DNA of 40,703 bases, taken from positions 1-40,703 of the forward strand of contig JABGSX010000023.1 in the NCBI GenBank assembly GCA_018647505.1, written 5' to 3'. Source of the DNA: a bacterium. GTDB taxonomy: Bacteria; Babelota; Babeliae; Babelales; JABGSX01. The translations under genes and the position numbers were made by a program. Below are positions 1 to 7,983 of this stretch, one piece after another. The stretch's first letter is position 1. The number at the start of each line of letters is the position of its first letter. Below the pieces are notes generated by a model, which was not told the origin of the DNA, searched no databases, and saw only the letters and a list, made by a program, of their open reading frames with translations.

Positions 1-481
1 CTACGGATTGTCAAAAGATTTAGGAGTTTCACTTAAAGATGCAAAATTATATATAGACAAGTTTTTTCAACGATACCCATCTGTTGGCCCCTGGATGGAG
101 GGCATTATAGAATCAGTAATAGAGCATGGGTATGTTGAAACATTTTTTGGCCGTCGTAGGTATTTGCCGGGAATCTACGAGAAAAATTTAACACTATTTA
201 ATCTTGCAAAAAGGATGGCAATAAACACAAGAGTGCAAGGTACGGCCGCAGAGATAATGAAGATAGGAATGATAAAGCTGCATAAAAAGTTTAAAGAAAA
301 TTTTTCTGAGACAAAAATTTTACTTCAAATTCATGATGAGCTTTTGATTTCCTGTCCAGAAAGAGAAGCGGAAAATGTAAAAGAGAAAACAAAACAGATT
401 CTAGAAGGTGTTGTTGATTGGGCTGTGCCATTGTTAGTATCTTTGAGAACGGGAAGGAGCTGGGCGGATGTCTCTAAATAA
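1..481 (+). CDS. polA: DNA polymerase I, C-terminal part (5' end outside window)
   Basis: C-terminal polymerase domain of family A DNA polymerase, which fills gaps and replaces Okazaki primers. The reading frame is open from base 2 (Tyr-Gly, then LSKDLGVS), matching the family's YG(L/M)S stretch after the fingers helix. Further matches are the conserved RMAINTRVQGTAAEI segment and motif C, QIHDELLI, whose His-Asp is part of the metal-binding active site. The frame ends at TAA 479-481 after WADVSK, where the family normally ends, so the 3' end is intact and only the 5' part is cut by the window edge. The next gene starts 14 bases before this stop in another frame. Identification rests on motifs and is firm. 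Confidence 0.94.
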   Translation, partial: YGLSKDLGVSLKDAKLYIDKFFQRYPSVGPWMEGIIESVIEHGYVETFFGRRRYLPGIYEKNLTLFNLAKRMAINTRVQGTAAEIMKIGMIKLHKKFKENFSETKILLQIHDELLISCPEREAENVKEKTKQILEGVVDWAVPLLVSLRTGRSWADVSK

Positions 482-1031
482 AATTACAACCATTTTTTTA
501 TCTATAGTATTCGGTTGCTGCTTGAGCTTGTTTGGTGGTTTTGAAAGGTTTGTTTTTTTGCCTATGCTTCCAAGACTGTTTAATAATTTTGAAATACAGT
601 GCGATAGGGCCTTGGGGCGAGAGTTTGTGTTTTCTGATGAGTCTGAGCAGCATTCCTTTGGCACAATGGATAGGCGACGGTTTTTAGATGATGAGGATTA
701 TTTAGGGATGAGAGAGCTGCCATTTTCAGATGAGCCAGTAGAGGTGTTTGGTTTTGTTGGGTCAGATTATACAGAAGGCAGTTTTGATTGTTGTGGTGAA
801 TCCGAGCCATCGGAGTCTACCGAGTCTGACACCGATGACGATTCTACTTACGGTGTTTCTCTAGAGGGCGCTCGAGTTAAGATTTTAACAGGTCCGTACG
901 AAGGGCTTGTTGGGGTTGTTGATAGCGCTGGAGCTCCTGAGTATATAGCTTTGACAGGCAATGCTTGTATAAGACTTGATGGTAGGGTTTATGTTGAGTG
1001 TAATTTTGAAAACTTAAGCTTTTTGGTGTAG
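468..1031 (+). CDS. Secreted protein with C-terminal KOW-like domain
   Basis: A 187-residue protein of unknown function. The start ATG at 468 overlaps the end of polA by 14 bases and is preceded by GGAAGGAG (452-459) at 8 bases, so translational coupling is likely. Residues 1-24 look like a Sec signal peptide (MSLNK, then a hydrophobic run). The middle is acidic, with a Glu/Ser/Asp-rich stretch around residues 105-125. Residues ~130-187 read GARVKILTGPYEGLVGVV, resembling the KOW/SH3-like beta-barrel seen in NusG and L24 (known family pattern). Similar C-terminal domains close the next two genes, which makes these three a local paralogous group. Role unknown; an exported binding domain is an inference. 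Confidence 0.75.
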   Translation: MSLNKITTIFLSIVFGCCLSLFGGFERFVFLPMLPRLFNNFEIQCDRALGREFVFSDESEQHSFGTMDRRRFLDDEDYLGMRELPFSDEPVEVFGFVGSDYTEGSFDCCGESEPSESTESDTDDDSTYGVSLEGARVKILTGPYEGLVGVVDSAGAPEYIALTGNACIRLDGRVYVECNFENLSFLV

Positions 1032-1048
1032 TTGCAGATTATGAGGGA

Positions 1049-1540
1049 TTGGTGTTAGGAAAGAAATTTTTATTTTTAATGGTGTTATTTTTTATTTGTT
1101 CTCTTGCGCATGAGTATGAGGGTGGAGATAGTAGTCAAAATCAGAACGTCAGTCTAGTTTATGATTGCCAAAGATCTGTTAGGCCTTCTGCATCTGGCAA
1201 CTCTTATCGCGATGCTTTACTTTCTGGGTTATTGCACCCAGAAGAAGAAAAAGACCCTGTTCTTTTAATTGATCCTTCTGAGGGTGATTCTGTGGGGTTA
1301 TCAGGGCCTTATGAGCTTGGTGCCGATTATGGCGAAGAGCCAGAAGTGCAAGAGTTTTGTGATGGGGGCTGGGTTAGGGTTTTATCTGGTCAAAATGAAG
1401 GTGCTATTGGTGTGATATGCCATGGGGGGATACCAGAGAGTCAAATTTCAACAGACCGCTTTTTTGTTAGATTTGATGATAATCAGATAGGTGATTTACT
1501 GTGTGATTGGCATATTGAAGAATTGGAGCCCTTGTCTTAA
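1049..1540 (+). CDS. Secreted protein with C-terminal KOW-like domain
   Basis: A 163-residue protein of unknown function, 17 bases after the previous gene and probably in the same transcript. The start is uncertain: TTG at 1049 or GTG at 1052 gives a normal signal peptide (LGKKFLFLMVLFFICSLA), while ATG at 1079 would lose the positively charged N-terminus. Mature part: an acidic, low-complexity linker, then from about residue 106 WVRVLSGQNEGAIGVI...FFVRFDDNQIG, which aligns with the KOW-like ends of the genes at 468 and 1695. No catalytic motif is visible. The recurring pattern of signal peptide, acidic linker and KOW-like end indicates paralogy. Confidence 0.72.
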   Translation: MVLGKKFLFLMVLFFICSLAHEYEGGDSSQNQNVSLVYDCQRSVRPSASGNSYRDALLSGLLHPEEEKDPVLLIDPSEGDSVGLSGPYELGADYGEEPEVQEFCDGGWVRVLSGQNEGAIGVICHGGIPESQISTDRFFVRFDDNQIGDLLCDWHIEELEPLS

Positions 1541-1641
1541 TTATCAACTGTTTATGGTTTTCTTTAAACACAACTAAAGCTTTCTATTCGGTCGGACTTA
1601 GTTCTGTCCATATTGTTTTTATTGCTTTTAAAAGGACTTTT

Positions 1642-1668
1642 TTGGCACATTAAATTATGTGTTAGATA
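1642..1668 (+). promoter_or_regulatory. Possible promoter of the 1695 gene (TTGGCA ... TAGATA)
   Basis: TTGGCA at 1642-1647 and TAGATA at 1663-1668 lie upstream of the start at 1695, with a short 15-base spacer. The same arrangement, with a 16-base spacer, recurs at 3534-3561, also in a TTTTTGGCA context, which is the main reason to list it. No transcript data; tentative. Confidence 0.35.
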
Positions 1669-1694
1669 TAGTTTTTTGTAGTTAGGAGATAAAT

Positions 1695-3446
1695 ATGAAA
1701 AGAAGGTTGTTTTTGGCTTTAGTTGTTATTGTTGCATTTGTGTATTCAAACGTGTCAATAGCTGGTGATTTACCAGAGTTGCCACTTGGAACTGCAGCTG
1801 ATGCTGGCTGGCATGTAGACGGGCCGTTTTCTCAATTTGCATGGCCAGAGGTTGCAGCAGAAGTTGATGGATTGCATGGTCCGCATGAAGCTATAGAGCA
1901 AAAAGAAAGCTTTGAAGGGGAAAGAGTTTTTTTCCCTGTGTTGCACATTGCAAAGGCTGAGCCTTTTTGGAATTTTCTAAGCGATGAAGAAGTTGTTGCG
2001 TTTGAGGTTGAGGCTGAAGGTTTAGCGGAGGCAGAATTTGCTGAAAAAGCAGAAGAGTTGGTTGAAAAGTATAATAATGCAAATGTGCGCTGGGAGGGCC
2101 TTTCTTCACGTTTAGATAGTATTTGGGCAAAAATTAATCTTGCTACTGTCATGCTAAACTGCGCAAAAGCTGAGATTGCAACAAGACCTGCTGAAGGGGT
2201 GGGCGAGATTGATTATTCAGATATTAAGGCTGCACGGTTGTCAATTTTAGAGTTTACACAAGATTTTTACACAAGAGCCTTTAAGGCTAAAAGTACATAT
2301 GATCTTTCAAGGTTAGCAGTGAGTTTGAGCAAGCTTTTGGACGACATGGTTCGATCTGAAAAGGCTCTTTCTGAAAAACGGGGGGTAGTGTGTGTTGAAG
2401 CATATAAGGCTAGGCACAAGGTTCATTTGATGTGGTTAGAGGCCAGAGCAAGGGCGCGTGAGCAGTTTAAGGGAGAGCGGCTTTTTTTTCCTGTATTGCT
2501 TGAAGTAAGGGCCGAGCCTTCTGGGCATTTGTTAGGAGTTGAAGAGATAGCTGAATTTGAGAGAAAAGCTAAAGGTTTAGTAGTAAGCGAGTTTACCGAG
2601 AGAGTAGAAAGGCTTATTGAAGAGTTTGCCGATGCGCAAGTGCGCTGTAAGGGTTTGAAGCCAAAAATAGATAATGTTTGGGCGAAAATTTATCTTGTTG
2701 GTGAGATGGTAGAAAGTTTAAAGCTTGAACTTTCTAGTAGGCCTAAGTTGGAGCGCGAGGGGTGTTGCTTAGAATTTGACGTATCAGAAATTAAAGCAGC
2801 GCCATTGTCAATTTTAGAGTTTAAAAAAGGTGTTTATGTAGAAGTTTTTAAGGAAAAAGGAACTTGTGGTCTAGAAAGGCTTTTTGTTTCTTTAGAGGTT
2901 CTTAACGATAATTTGTTTAGATCGGAAAAAAATTTAAGCAGAAAGTTTTTTGATGCTAGCTTACAATTAGACCATGCGCGGCACAAGATTCATTTGATGT
3001 GGCTAGAGGCCAGGGAAAGGGCGATAGAGGCGGATGAGGAGCCATCTGTAAGTGGTTATGCTGAGTCTGTAGCTGGTGTTTTTTTCGGGTCGTCTCCTGG
3101 CTTTCGTGGCTCCCCTGCCCCAAGTGTTGGCGATTTTGGCGAGTCAGATATTGGTGTTTTTTTTGGATCGGGCCCTCGCTTTCATGGCTCCCCTGCGCCA
3201 AGTATTGGAGATTTTGGTGATGCGCATGACCAAAATCTTGAAGAAGTTGAAGACCATCCTGAGCTAAGCTATGGTGATCAAGTAAGAATTTTGTCGGGCC
3301 CTCACGAAGGGGAGATTGGTAGAATTGAGTATGCAAATGTTCCTGGAACGCCAATTTTGTCAGTAAATCCAGAATATTATTATGTAAAGTTTGATGATGG
3401 AAGCATAAAAGAGAGACATATTTCTGAGTTTAAATTGTTGTGGTAA
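1695..3446 (+). CDS. Large secreted protein with two ~185-residue repeats and a KOW-like end
   Basis: 583 residues, function unknown. The RBS TAGGAGAT precedes ATG 1695. Residues 1-24 form a signal peptide (MKRRLFLALVVIVAFVYSNVSIAG). Residues ~73-257 and ~258-442 are two diverged copies of one domain: each begins F(E/K)GER(V/L)FFPVL and ends ARHK(V/I)HLMWLEAR. Composition and spacing suggest mostly helical, coiled-coil-like modules. Residues 461-486 and 487-512 are two copies of a 26-residue Gly/Ser/Pro repeat (GVFFGS.P.F.GSPAPS.GDFG). Residues ~525-583 are a KOW-like domain (YGDQVRILSGPHEGEIGRI ... YYVKFDDGS) like those of the two preceding genes. No enzyme motif seen. It looks like a multidomain exported binding or structural protein (inference). 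A strong terminator follows at 3478. Confidence 0.8.
   Translation: MKRRLFLALVVIVAFVYSNVSIAGDLPELPLGTAADAGWHVDGPFSQFAWPEVAAEVDGLHGPHEAIEQKESFEGERVFFPVLHIAKAEPFWNFLSDEEVVAFEVEAEGLAEAEFAEKAEELVEKYNNANVRWEGLSSRLDSIWAKINLATVMLNCAKAEIATRPAEGVGEIDYSDIKAARLSILEFTQDFYTRAFKAKSTYDLSRLAVSLSKLLDDMVRSEKALSEKRGVVCVEAYKARHKVHLMWLEARARAREQFKGERLFFPVLLEVRAEPSGHLLGVEEIAEFERKAKGLVVSEFTERVERLIEEFADAQVRCKGLKPKIDNVWAKIYLVGEMVESLKLELSSRPKLEREGCCLEFDVSEIKAAPLSILEFKKGVYVEVFKEKGTCGLERLFVSLEVLNDNLFRSEKNLSRKFFDASLQLDHARHKIHLMWLEARERAIEADEEPSVSGYAESVAGVFFGSSPGFRGSPAPSVGDFGESDIGVFFGSGPRFHGSPAPSIGDFGDAHDQNLEEVEDHPELSYGDQVRILSGPHEGEIGRIEYANVPGTPILSVNPEYYYVKFDDGSIKERHISEFKLLW
1911..3020 (+). repeat. Intragenic tandem domain repeat (2 units, ~555 bp each)
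   Basis: Unit 1 is about 1911-2465 and unit 2 about 2466-3020, in frame within the 1695-3446 gene. Shared anchors are GER(V/L)FFPVL at the start, (V/I)WAKI(N/Y)L in the middle, (L)SILEF further on, and HLMWLEAR at the end. The units are clearly diverged in protein and DNA, so the duplication is old. Confidence 0.8.
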
Positions 3447-3477
3447 AGAGTTAACTCAGCTTTATTATAGCTATATT

Positions 3478-3507
3478 GGGCCGAATACAATTCCGGCCCT
3501 TTTCTTT
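3478..3507 (+). terminator. Rho-independent terminator after the 1695 gene
   Basis: GGGCCG (3478-3483) pairs with CGGCCC (3494-3499) around a 10-base loop and is followed by TTTTCTTT. It lies 31 bases after the stop at 3446 and ends the upstream cluster. Confidence 0.8.
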
Positions 3508-3840
3508 AAACTATTGCTTTTTAAAGCCGTTTTTTGGCAAACTAAAATTATATTATAGATACAAAAAAGGGGGATTTTGCAATGGTATTGAAAAAAAATG
3601 TAGTGTAAAAAAACCTAGGTTGGGGATAAAATATTTAATGTCCGTATTGAAAGTTTTTTTATCGAAAGATTCGGCCCAGGGGGGGGATAGAGAGTCTCTT
3701 TTGTTGATGCTTGTTTGTGGATAAAGAAATTGACTTTTTTTTTAATACGGGCATATTTAGATTAAAGTTCTAAAACAGATAAAAAGCTGTTCTTTTCTAA
3801 AAATTATCACAATAAAATGTATTAGTTTGAAGGTAGGTGT
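3508..3840 (+). other. Gene-poor stretch with promoter-like elements and a possible gene remnant
   Basis: No convincing gene is seen between the terminator and rpmA. At 3534-3561 TTGGCA and TAGATA repeat the layout found upstream of the 1695 gene. They are followed by AAAAAGGGGG and ATG 3582, which opens only eight codons (MVLKKNVV) before TAA. Fragmentary open frames follow, and a run of eight G at 3679-3686 is unusual for such AT-rich DNA. One reading is a decayed small gene that kept its promoter and ribosome binding site; noncoding spacer is the alternative. Confidence 0.4.
3730..3759 (+). promoter_or_regulatory. Candidate promoter of rpmA
   Basis: TTGACT (3730-3735) and TATTTA (3754-3759) are separated by 18 bases, about 80 bases before the rpmA start. 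The -35 matches consensus in five of six positions; the -10 is weaker. Confidence 0.45.
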
Positions 3841-4101
3841 ATGTCAACGAGTAAATCAGGTGGTTCGACGAGTAACGGCCGAGATAGCGCGGGTAGAAGG
3901 TTAGGCGTAAAGTTGTTTGATGGCCAAGTTGTTTTCGGTGGAGAGATTATAGTTCGTCAACGTGGATCTAAGTTTTTTCCTGGCGATGGCGTTGGTGAAG
4001 GAAAAGATTTTACTCTATTTGCTACAGCAGAAGGTTTGTTGAAGTTTCATTACGGGCGCAAGGGTCGTAGATATATTTCTGTTGTTCCTAAAGCAAAATA
4101 A
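3841..4101 (+). CDS. rpmA: 50S ribosomal protein L27
   Basis: 86 residues. L27 sits near the peptidyl-transferase centre of the large subunit and helps assembly and tRNA positioning. The sequence carries the family hallmarks [38 protein letters not shown] and GKDFTLFA, and full family length. Start ATG 3841 follows GAAGGTAGG. The basic N-terminus ([13 protein letters not shown]) differs from the usual A(H/K)KK opening but keeps the GGST core. In most bacteria rpmA follows rplU (L21); no rplU is present immediately upstream here, so the pair has been separated. Identification firm. Confidence 0.96.
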   Translation: MSTSKSGGSTSNGRDSAGRRLGVKLFDGQVVFGGEIIVRQRGSKFFPGDGVGEGKDFTLFATAEGLLKFHYGRKGRRYISVVPKAK

Positions 4102-4211
4102 AAATTTTTATATAAAAATTGATTTGTTTACAGATTAATGTTAAATATGCCACGTAGATTAGTTCTATTCTGTAAAATCATACAAAAGGTCTTAACCAAG
4201 CGGAGAGTTTC

Positions 4212-5117
4212 ATGTCAGAGATTCTAGATTTCAAAATTGATTTTTTAAAGTATCGCAAGTTAACAATTGTCATTTCTGCTTTATTTTTAAGTGCTGGCTT
4301 TGCTGCCTATTTTATAAATGGTGGCTTTAAGTACAGTGTTGATTTTACAGGTGGCATGGAGGTGCTTTTCCGTTTTGAAAAAGATTTTTCTAGAGACAAG
4401 TTGCGCAAGGGGCTACAAGAAGACGGCTGGGAAGACGTTATTTTGCGTGATTTTTCAAAAGAAGAGGTTTTGGTACGAGTTCATAACCCAGAAGAAAAAG
4501 ATGATCAACAGGACTTGAGGCATGTGGCAGAAAAAATGCAGTCAAGTATTGTTGCAGAAATTAAAGATAATCCTGTTGAAATTATGGAGATTAATAGCGT
4601 AGGTAAGGGTGTTGGGCAAGAGTTATGGAAGTCGTCATTGTATGCAATGATTTTGGCTTTAATGCTGATGCTTCTTTATATTACCATACGCTTTAAGTTT
4701 TCTTTTTCTATGGGAGCTGTTGTGGCATTGATGCATGACACTATGGCAATTTTATCTTTGTTTTTAATCTTTAACCGTGAAATTTCTCCATACGTTATAA
4801 GTGCTGTTTTGGCAACGTTGGGTTATTCGATTAACGACACTATTGTTATATTCACTTGTGTTCGAGAGAATATTAAAAAGTTAAAAGGAACACCTCTTAG
4901 CGAGGTTGTTAATATTAGTATCAACCATATGTTGCGACGAACATTGTTAACAAGTTTGTCTACAGCTTTGGTTGTTGGATCATTGTTTATTTTTGGTGGT
5001 GAGACTCTTCGTAATTTATCACTGGCTCTTTTAATTGGTATTATTTTTGGTACTTATTCGTCTATTTATATAGCAAGTCCGGTTATGATGTCGATTTATA
5101 AAGGTGGGCCAAAGTAA
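4212..5117 (+). CDS. secF: Protein translocase subunit SecF
   Basis: 301 residues. SecF works with SecD at the SecYEG channel, using proton motive force to complete export. Visible are a first membrane helix (LTIVISALFLSAGFAAYFI, residues ~16-34), the conserved DFTGGMEVLFRF segment just after it, a periplasmic domain, and a C-terminal block of five helices including YSINDTIVIF and the preceding ISAVLATLG. These are family signatures. RBS CGGAGAG precedes ATG 4212. SecD, usually adjacent and upstream, is not here: the upstream neighbour is rpmA. SecF therefore appears to be a separate gene from SecD in this genome. Confidence 0.96.
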   Translation: MSEILDFKIDFLKYRKLTIVISALFLSAGFAAYFINGGFKYSVDFTGGMEVLFRFEKDFSRDKLRKGLQEDGWEDVILRDFSKEEVLVRVHNPEEKDDQQDLRHVAEKMQSSIVAEIKDNPVEIMEINSVGKGVGQELWKSSLYAMILALMLMLLYITIRFKFSFSMGAVVALMHDTMAILSLFLIFNREISPYVISAVLATLGYSINDTIVIFTCVRENIKKLKGTPLSEVVNISINHMLRRTLLTSLSTALVVGSLFIFGGETLRNLSLALLIGIIFGTYSSIYIASPVMMSIYKGGPK

Positions 5118-5140
5118 TCGCAGTATATTTTTCTGCGATT
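5116..5140 (+). terminator. Hairpin at the end of secF
   Basis: AATCGCAG (5116-5123) pairs with CTGCGATT (5133-5140) immediately after the stop codon. There is no clean T run behind it, so it may be a weak terminator or an mRNA 3'-end stabiliser. Confidence 0.4.
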
Positions 5141-5250
5141 GTTTGCTTGCTGATATAAGGGGTTTGTTGGGTTATTGGATAAAGTCTTGAAATTATTAAT
5201 CATTTAGGAAATTTATTGTTACTCCGAATAGTTTGGGGGAGGTTTGTCTT

Positions 5251-6549
5251 ATGCAAAAAAAAGAAGTAAAACAATTAGAAGATATGAATCTGATTGAATT
5301 AAATCAGCAAGCGCGCAGGTTAGGGATAACCGGCTCTAGTTTAATGGGTCGTAAGAAGTTGCTTGAAAAAATTGTTGAATTTAAAGCCACGCCAGATGCC
5401 GAGTTGAAGGTTGAGGGTGTTCTGGAGCGGTTGCCGGATGGTTTTGGATTTTTACGGTCAAAGGATTTTGACTATGTTTCCGGGCCGGACGACATTTATA
5501 TTTCTCCGTCGCAGATACGTCGTTTTAATTTGCGTACTGGTGATACTGTTGCCGGTATAATTCGTAAACCAAAAGATGGTGAGAAGTATTTTGCTCTTTT
5601 ACGAGTAGACAGAATAAATTATGATGAGCCAGCTTCTACTGGAGATCGTAGGCTCTTTGACCGTCTTACTCCGTTACATCCGGATAAAAAGTTTAACTTA
5701 GAATATGATGAAGACATAATCTCCACTCGCATTATGGATATGTTTACACCGGTTGGAAAAGGCCAGCGGGGACTAATTGTTGCGCCTCCTAAAGCAGGTA
5801 AAACAATTTTGCTTAAGCAGACCGCGCAGGCAATTATAAAAAATCATCCGGAAGTTTACTTGATGGTTCTTTTGGTTGATGAGCGACCAGAAGAGGTTGC
5901 AGATATGAGACGTTTTGTTGTTGGAGACAACGCAGAGGTTGTTAGCTCTACTTTTGATGAATCCGCAGAGCGCCACGTACAGGTTGCGGAAATTGTCTTG
6001 GAAAAAGCAAAGAGACTAGTCGAAAATGGTAATGACGTTGTAGTTTTACTTGATTCTGTTACACGTCTTGCTCGGGCTTATAATACGACGGCTCCAGCTT
6101 CGGGTAAAGTTTTAACTGGTGGAATTGATGCAAACGCTCTTCAGCGTCCAAAGAGATTTTTTGGTGCCGCGCGTTCGATGGAAGAGGGTGGATCTCTTAC
6201 AATTTTGGCAACAGCGCTTATTGAAACTGGCTCTCGTATGGATGAGGTTATTTACGAGGAGTTTAAGGGAACAGGAAACATGGAATTACATCTTACTCGT
6301 AAATTGGCAAACAGAAGAATATACCCAGCATTTGATCTTCTAATTTCTGGAACACGAAGAGATGAGTTGCTTGTGTCAGAAGAGCAGCTTAATAAAATTT
6401 GGGTACTACACAAATTGCTTTCAACAATGAATACGGTTGAGGGAATGGAGTTTCTTATCAATAAGATGAGAAAGACCAAAACAAACGAAGAGTTTTTCAA
6501 GTCAATCAACAAAAGTGCAAGTATAAATGGCAACGGTAAAAAAAGTTAA
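5251..6549 (+). CDS. rho: Transcription termination factor Rho
   Basis: 432 residues from ATG 5251. An in-frame TTG at 5233 exists, but GGGGAGG at 5236-5242 sits 8 bases before the ATG, which decides the start. Rho is a hexameric RNA-dependent ATPase that releases transcripts. Domains: Rho N-terminal helical domain (~residues 7-45, [15 protein letters not shown]), cold-shock-like RNA-binding domain (~50-125, [12 protein letters not shown]), and RecA-like ATPase with Walker A ([12 protein letters not shown]) and Walker B ([13 protein letters not shown]), plus the conserved [11 protein letters not shown] and GGIDANAL loops. Length is typical, with no long insertion. The 3' end overlaps the next gene by 23 bases. 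Firm. Confidence 0.97.
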   Translation: MQKKEVKQLEDMNLIELNQQARRLGITGSSLMGRKKLLEKIVEFKATPDAELKVEGVLERLPDGFGFLRSKDFDYVSGPDDIYISPSQIRRFNLRTGDTVAGIIRKPKDGEKYFALLRVDRINYDEPASTGDRRLFDRLTPLHPDKKFNLEYDEDIISTRIMDMFTPVGKGQRGLIVAPPKAGKTILLKQTAQAIIKNHPEVYLMVLLVDERPEEVADMRRFVVGDNAEVVSSTFDESAERHVQVAEIVLEKAKRLVENGNDVVVLLDSVTRLARAYNTTAPASGKVLTGGIDANALQRPKRFFGAARSMEEGGSLTILATALIETGSRMDEVIYEEFKGTGNMELHLTRKLANRRIYPAFDLLISGTRRDELLVSEEQLNKIWVLHKLLSTMNTVEGMEFLINKMRKTKTNEEFFKSINKSASINGNGKKS

Positions 6550-6973
6550 ACGTTGGCCAAATCAGAAATTTATTTTATTGAGCTTGTCATTCTTTTTTCA
6601 GGTTGGTTTACTTTTGGCCTCGGATGTGGGAGGTTCGGCTTTAGGTCAAGCAAAAAAAGCTTTAGAGGCTTATGGTAGGTGTTATAAAGAAGGAGAAGCT
6701 TTGCCTGAGGAGGAGCATGGCATTGTTTCTGGCCTCTTGGGCACAATAGTTCCCCCGGAATTTTACGTTTATTTTAAGCCGTGTGAATCCTTTTCATTGG
6801 AAGACTCTCGGTCTTTATTTTCTTATAGAACTTGCGATGATAAAGTTGTTTTTTGCTGCGTAGATCAAGTTGATTTTGATTCATTTGTTTGGATTAGTTT
6901 TGGTAATAAAGGCCTATTTTATCTTCTAAAGCCAGATGAGGCAAAAGAAAAATTAAAAAAATTTGCAGGCTAA
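6527..6973 (+). CDS. Small secreted protein, unknown function
   Basis: 148 residues. Start ATG 6527 lies inside the end of rho (23-base overlap, different frame), so translation is probably coupled; no clear RBS of its own. The N-terminus is basic ([10 protein letters not shown]) followed by a hydrophobic run to about residue 30 ([18 protein letters not shown]), a signal peptide. The C-terminal half ([28 protein letters not shown]) is beta-rich and might be a small SH3-like barrel such as those suggested for other genes here, but that is only a resemblance. No family recognised. The next gene begins 5 bases after the stop. Confidence 0.68.
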   Translation: MATVKKVKRWPNQKFILLSLSFFFQVGLLLASDVGGSALGQAKKALEAYGRCYKEGEALPEEEHGIVSGLLGTIVPPEFYVYFKPCESFSLEDSRSLFSYRTCDDKVVFCCVDQVDFDSFVWISFGNKGLFYLLKPDEAKEKLKKFAG

Positions 6974-6978
6974 GATAA

Positions 6979-7323
6979 ATGATAAGAAGATTAAAACCTT
7001 TAAGTTTTTTATTGGTTCTTATTCAAGCTTTGGCTTGTTATGCTTCTGAAGGTCCTTATGCTTTGGGTTCTTATATTGATATAGAAGGACAGGTTGGTCT
7101 TGCGCCATTGAGGGATAATCTTTTGTATTATATTGGAGAAAATATAGGCCTTACTTTTCCTGAAGTGTGTGACGGTGATGTGCCAATGTTATGTGTAAGA
7201 CTTTACGATATTTCTGATAATAAGGCTTGGTTGCTGGTTGAAGATGCAGATGATAAAAGAAAGTTTTTTATATTATCTATTGACAGTCTTGTTTCTAGAG
7301 CCTGGGTTGGCTTACCCCAATAA
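6979..7323 (+). CDS. Small secreted protein, unknown function
   Basis: 114 residues, 5 bases after the previous gene and likely co-transcribed with it. Residues 1-22 are a signal peptide (MIRRLKPLSFLLVLIQALACYA). The mature part includes PMLCVRLYDISDNKAWLLVEDADDKRKFFIL, a likely beta-sheet region of SH3-like size. No catalytic motif and no recognised family. The 3' end overlaps the convergent gene at 7312 by 12 bases, with no terminator between them. Confidence 0.66.
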   Translation: MIRRLKPLSFLLVLIQALACYASEGPYALGSYIDIEGQVGLAPLRDNLLYYIGENIGLTFPEVCDGDVPMLCVRLYDISDNKAWLLVEDADDKRKFFILSIDSLVSRAWVGLPQ

Positions 7324-7830
7324 CTCATCAATTTCGCTTTGCGGGTGCCGTGTTATTCTTTGTTCAAGATGTAGTCTTATTTTTCTGATATGGTTGGTTA
7401 ACATTCCAATATCCATTGATGCTAGTTGAGAGTAAAAGTCGTTTACAAGTTGTGCTAATATATTATCGCCAGAAAAAAAGAACGTTATAAGCGCTTTTGC
7501 TATGTCGTGTTGTTGTTGAAGCTCAATCCTTATTTGTGCGAATTGTTCTTTGCCAGATTCTGTTATTCCCTGAATAGTTGAAATTCCCTCCTTTAGTATT
7601 TTCATTAAAACAATGTGCTCTGCAGGGGTGTTGCTTGCTCTTGTGTTGTGTTCAGAGGGAATTTGATGTTGTGGTTTTGTAAGATTGTTTAGCTCTTTAA
7701 TAACAAGAAAACTTGCAACAGCGGCAATAGATATTCCTGCAAATATTGGGACAATTTGTTCAGAACGAGTTGTTTTGTTGTGGAATAGTGAAATGGCCAA
7801 GAAAAAAATAAAAATATTTTTTTGATTCAT
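7312..7830 (-). CDS. Signal-peptide/membrane-anchored helical protein, unknown function
   Basis: 172 residues, start ATG at 7830 preceded on the minus strand by AAGGAG. The N-terminal hydrophobic stretch (MNQKNIFIFFLAISLF) looks like a signal peptide. A second hydrophobic segment follows (VPIFAGISIAAVASFLVI, ~27-44), so the protein may be anchored in the inner membrane with a soluble helical C-terminal part. The segment FFFSGDNILAQLV resembles FCFSGSLNLAQKI in the gene at 8253-8789, and both have the same signal/TM/helical layout and similar size. They may be diverged paralogues. Function unknown. Confidence 0.66.
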   Translation of the reverse strand: MNQKNIFIFFLAISLFHNKTTRSEQIVPIFAGISIAAVASFLVIKELNNLTKPQHQIPSEHNTRASNTPAEHIVLMKILKEGISTIQGITESGKEQFAQIRIELQQQHDIAKALITFFFSGDNILAQLVNDFYSQLASMDIGMLTNHIRKIRLHLEQRITRHPQSEIDELLG

Positions 7831-7983
7831 ACCCGACTCCTTCTTAAAATATTCTATATCTCAAGAATAATAGGCAGACTTTTTTGCGTTGTAAAGATTT
7901 TTTCCAACGTCATTGGAAAATGGTTGGATAGTAAAATTCAAAAATTTGCAATATCAAAATGTAGTTTTGAAGTGGACAAAACT

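Noticed and set aside
3476-3724. Plus-strand open frame of 82 codons
   Set aside because: It begins inside the terminator hairpin at 3478, has no RBS and shows no protein-like pattern; treated as part of the remnant region.
5233-5250. TTG 5233 as the rho start
   Set aside because: The best Shine-Dalgarno lies within these codons and serves ATG 5251.
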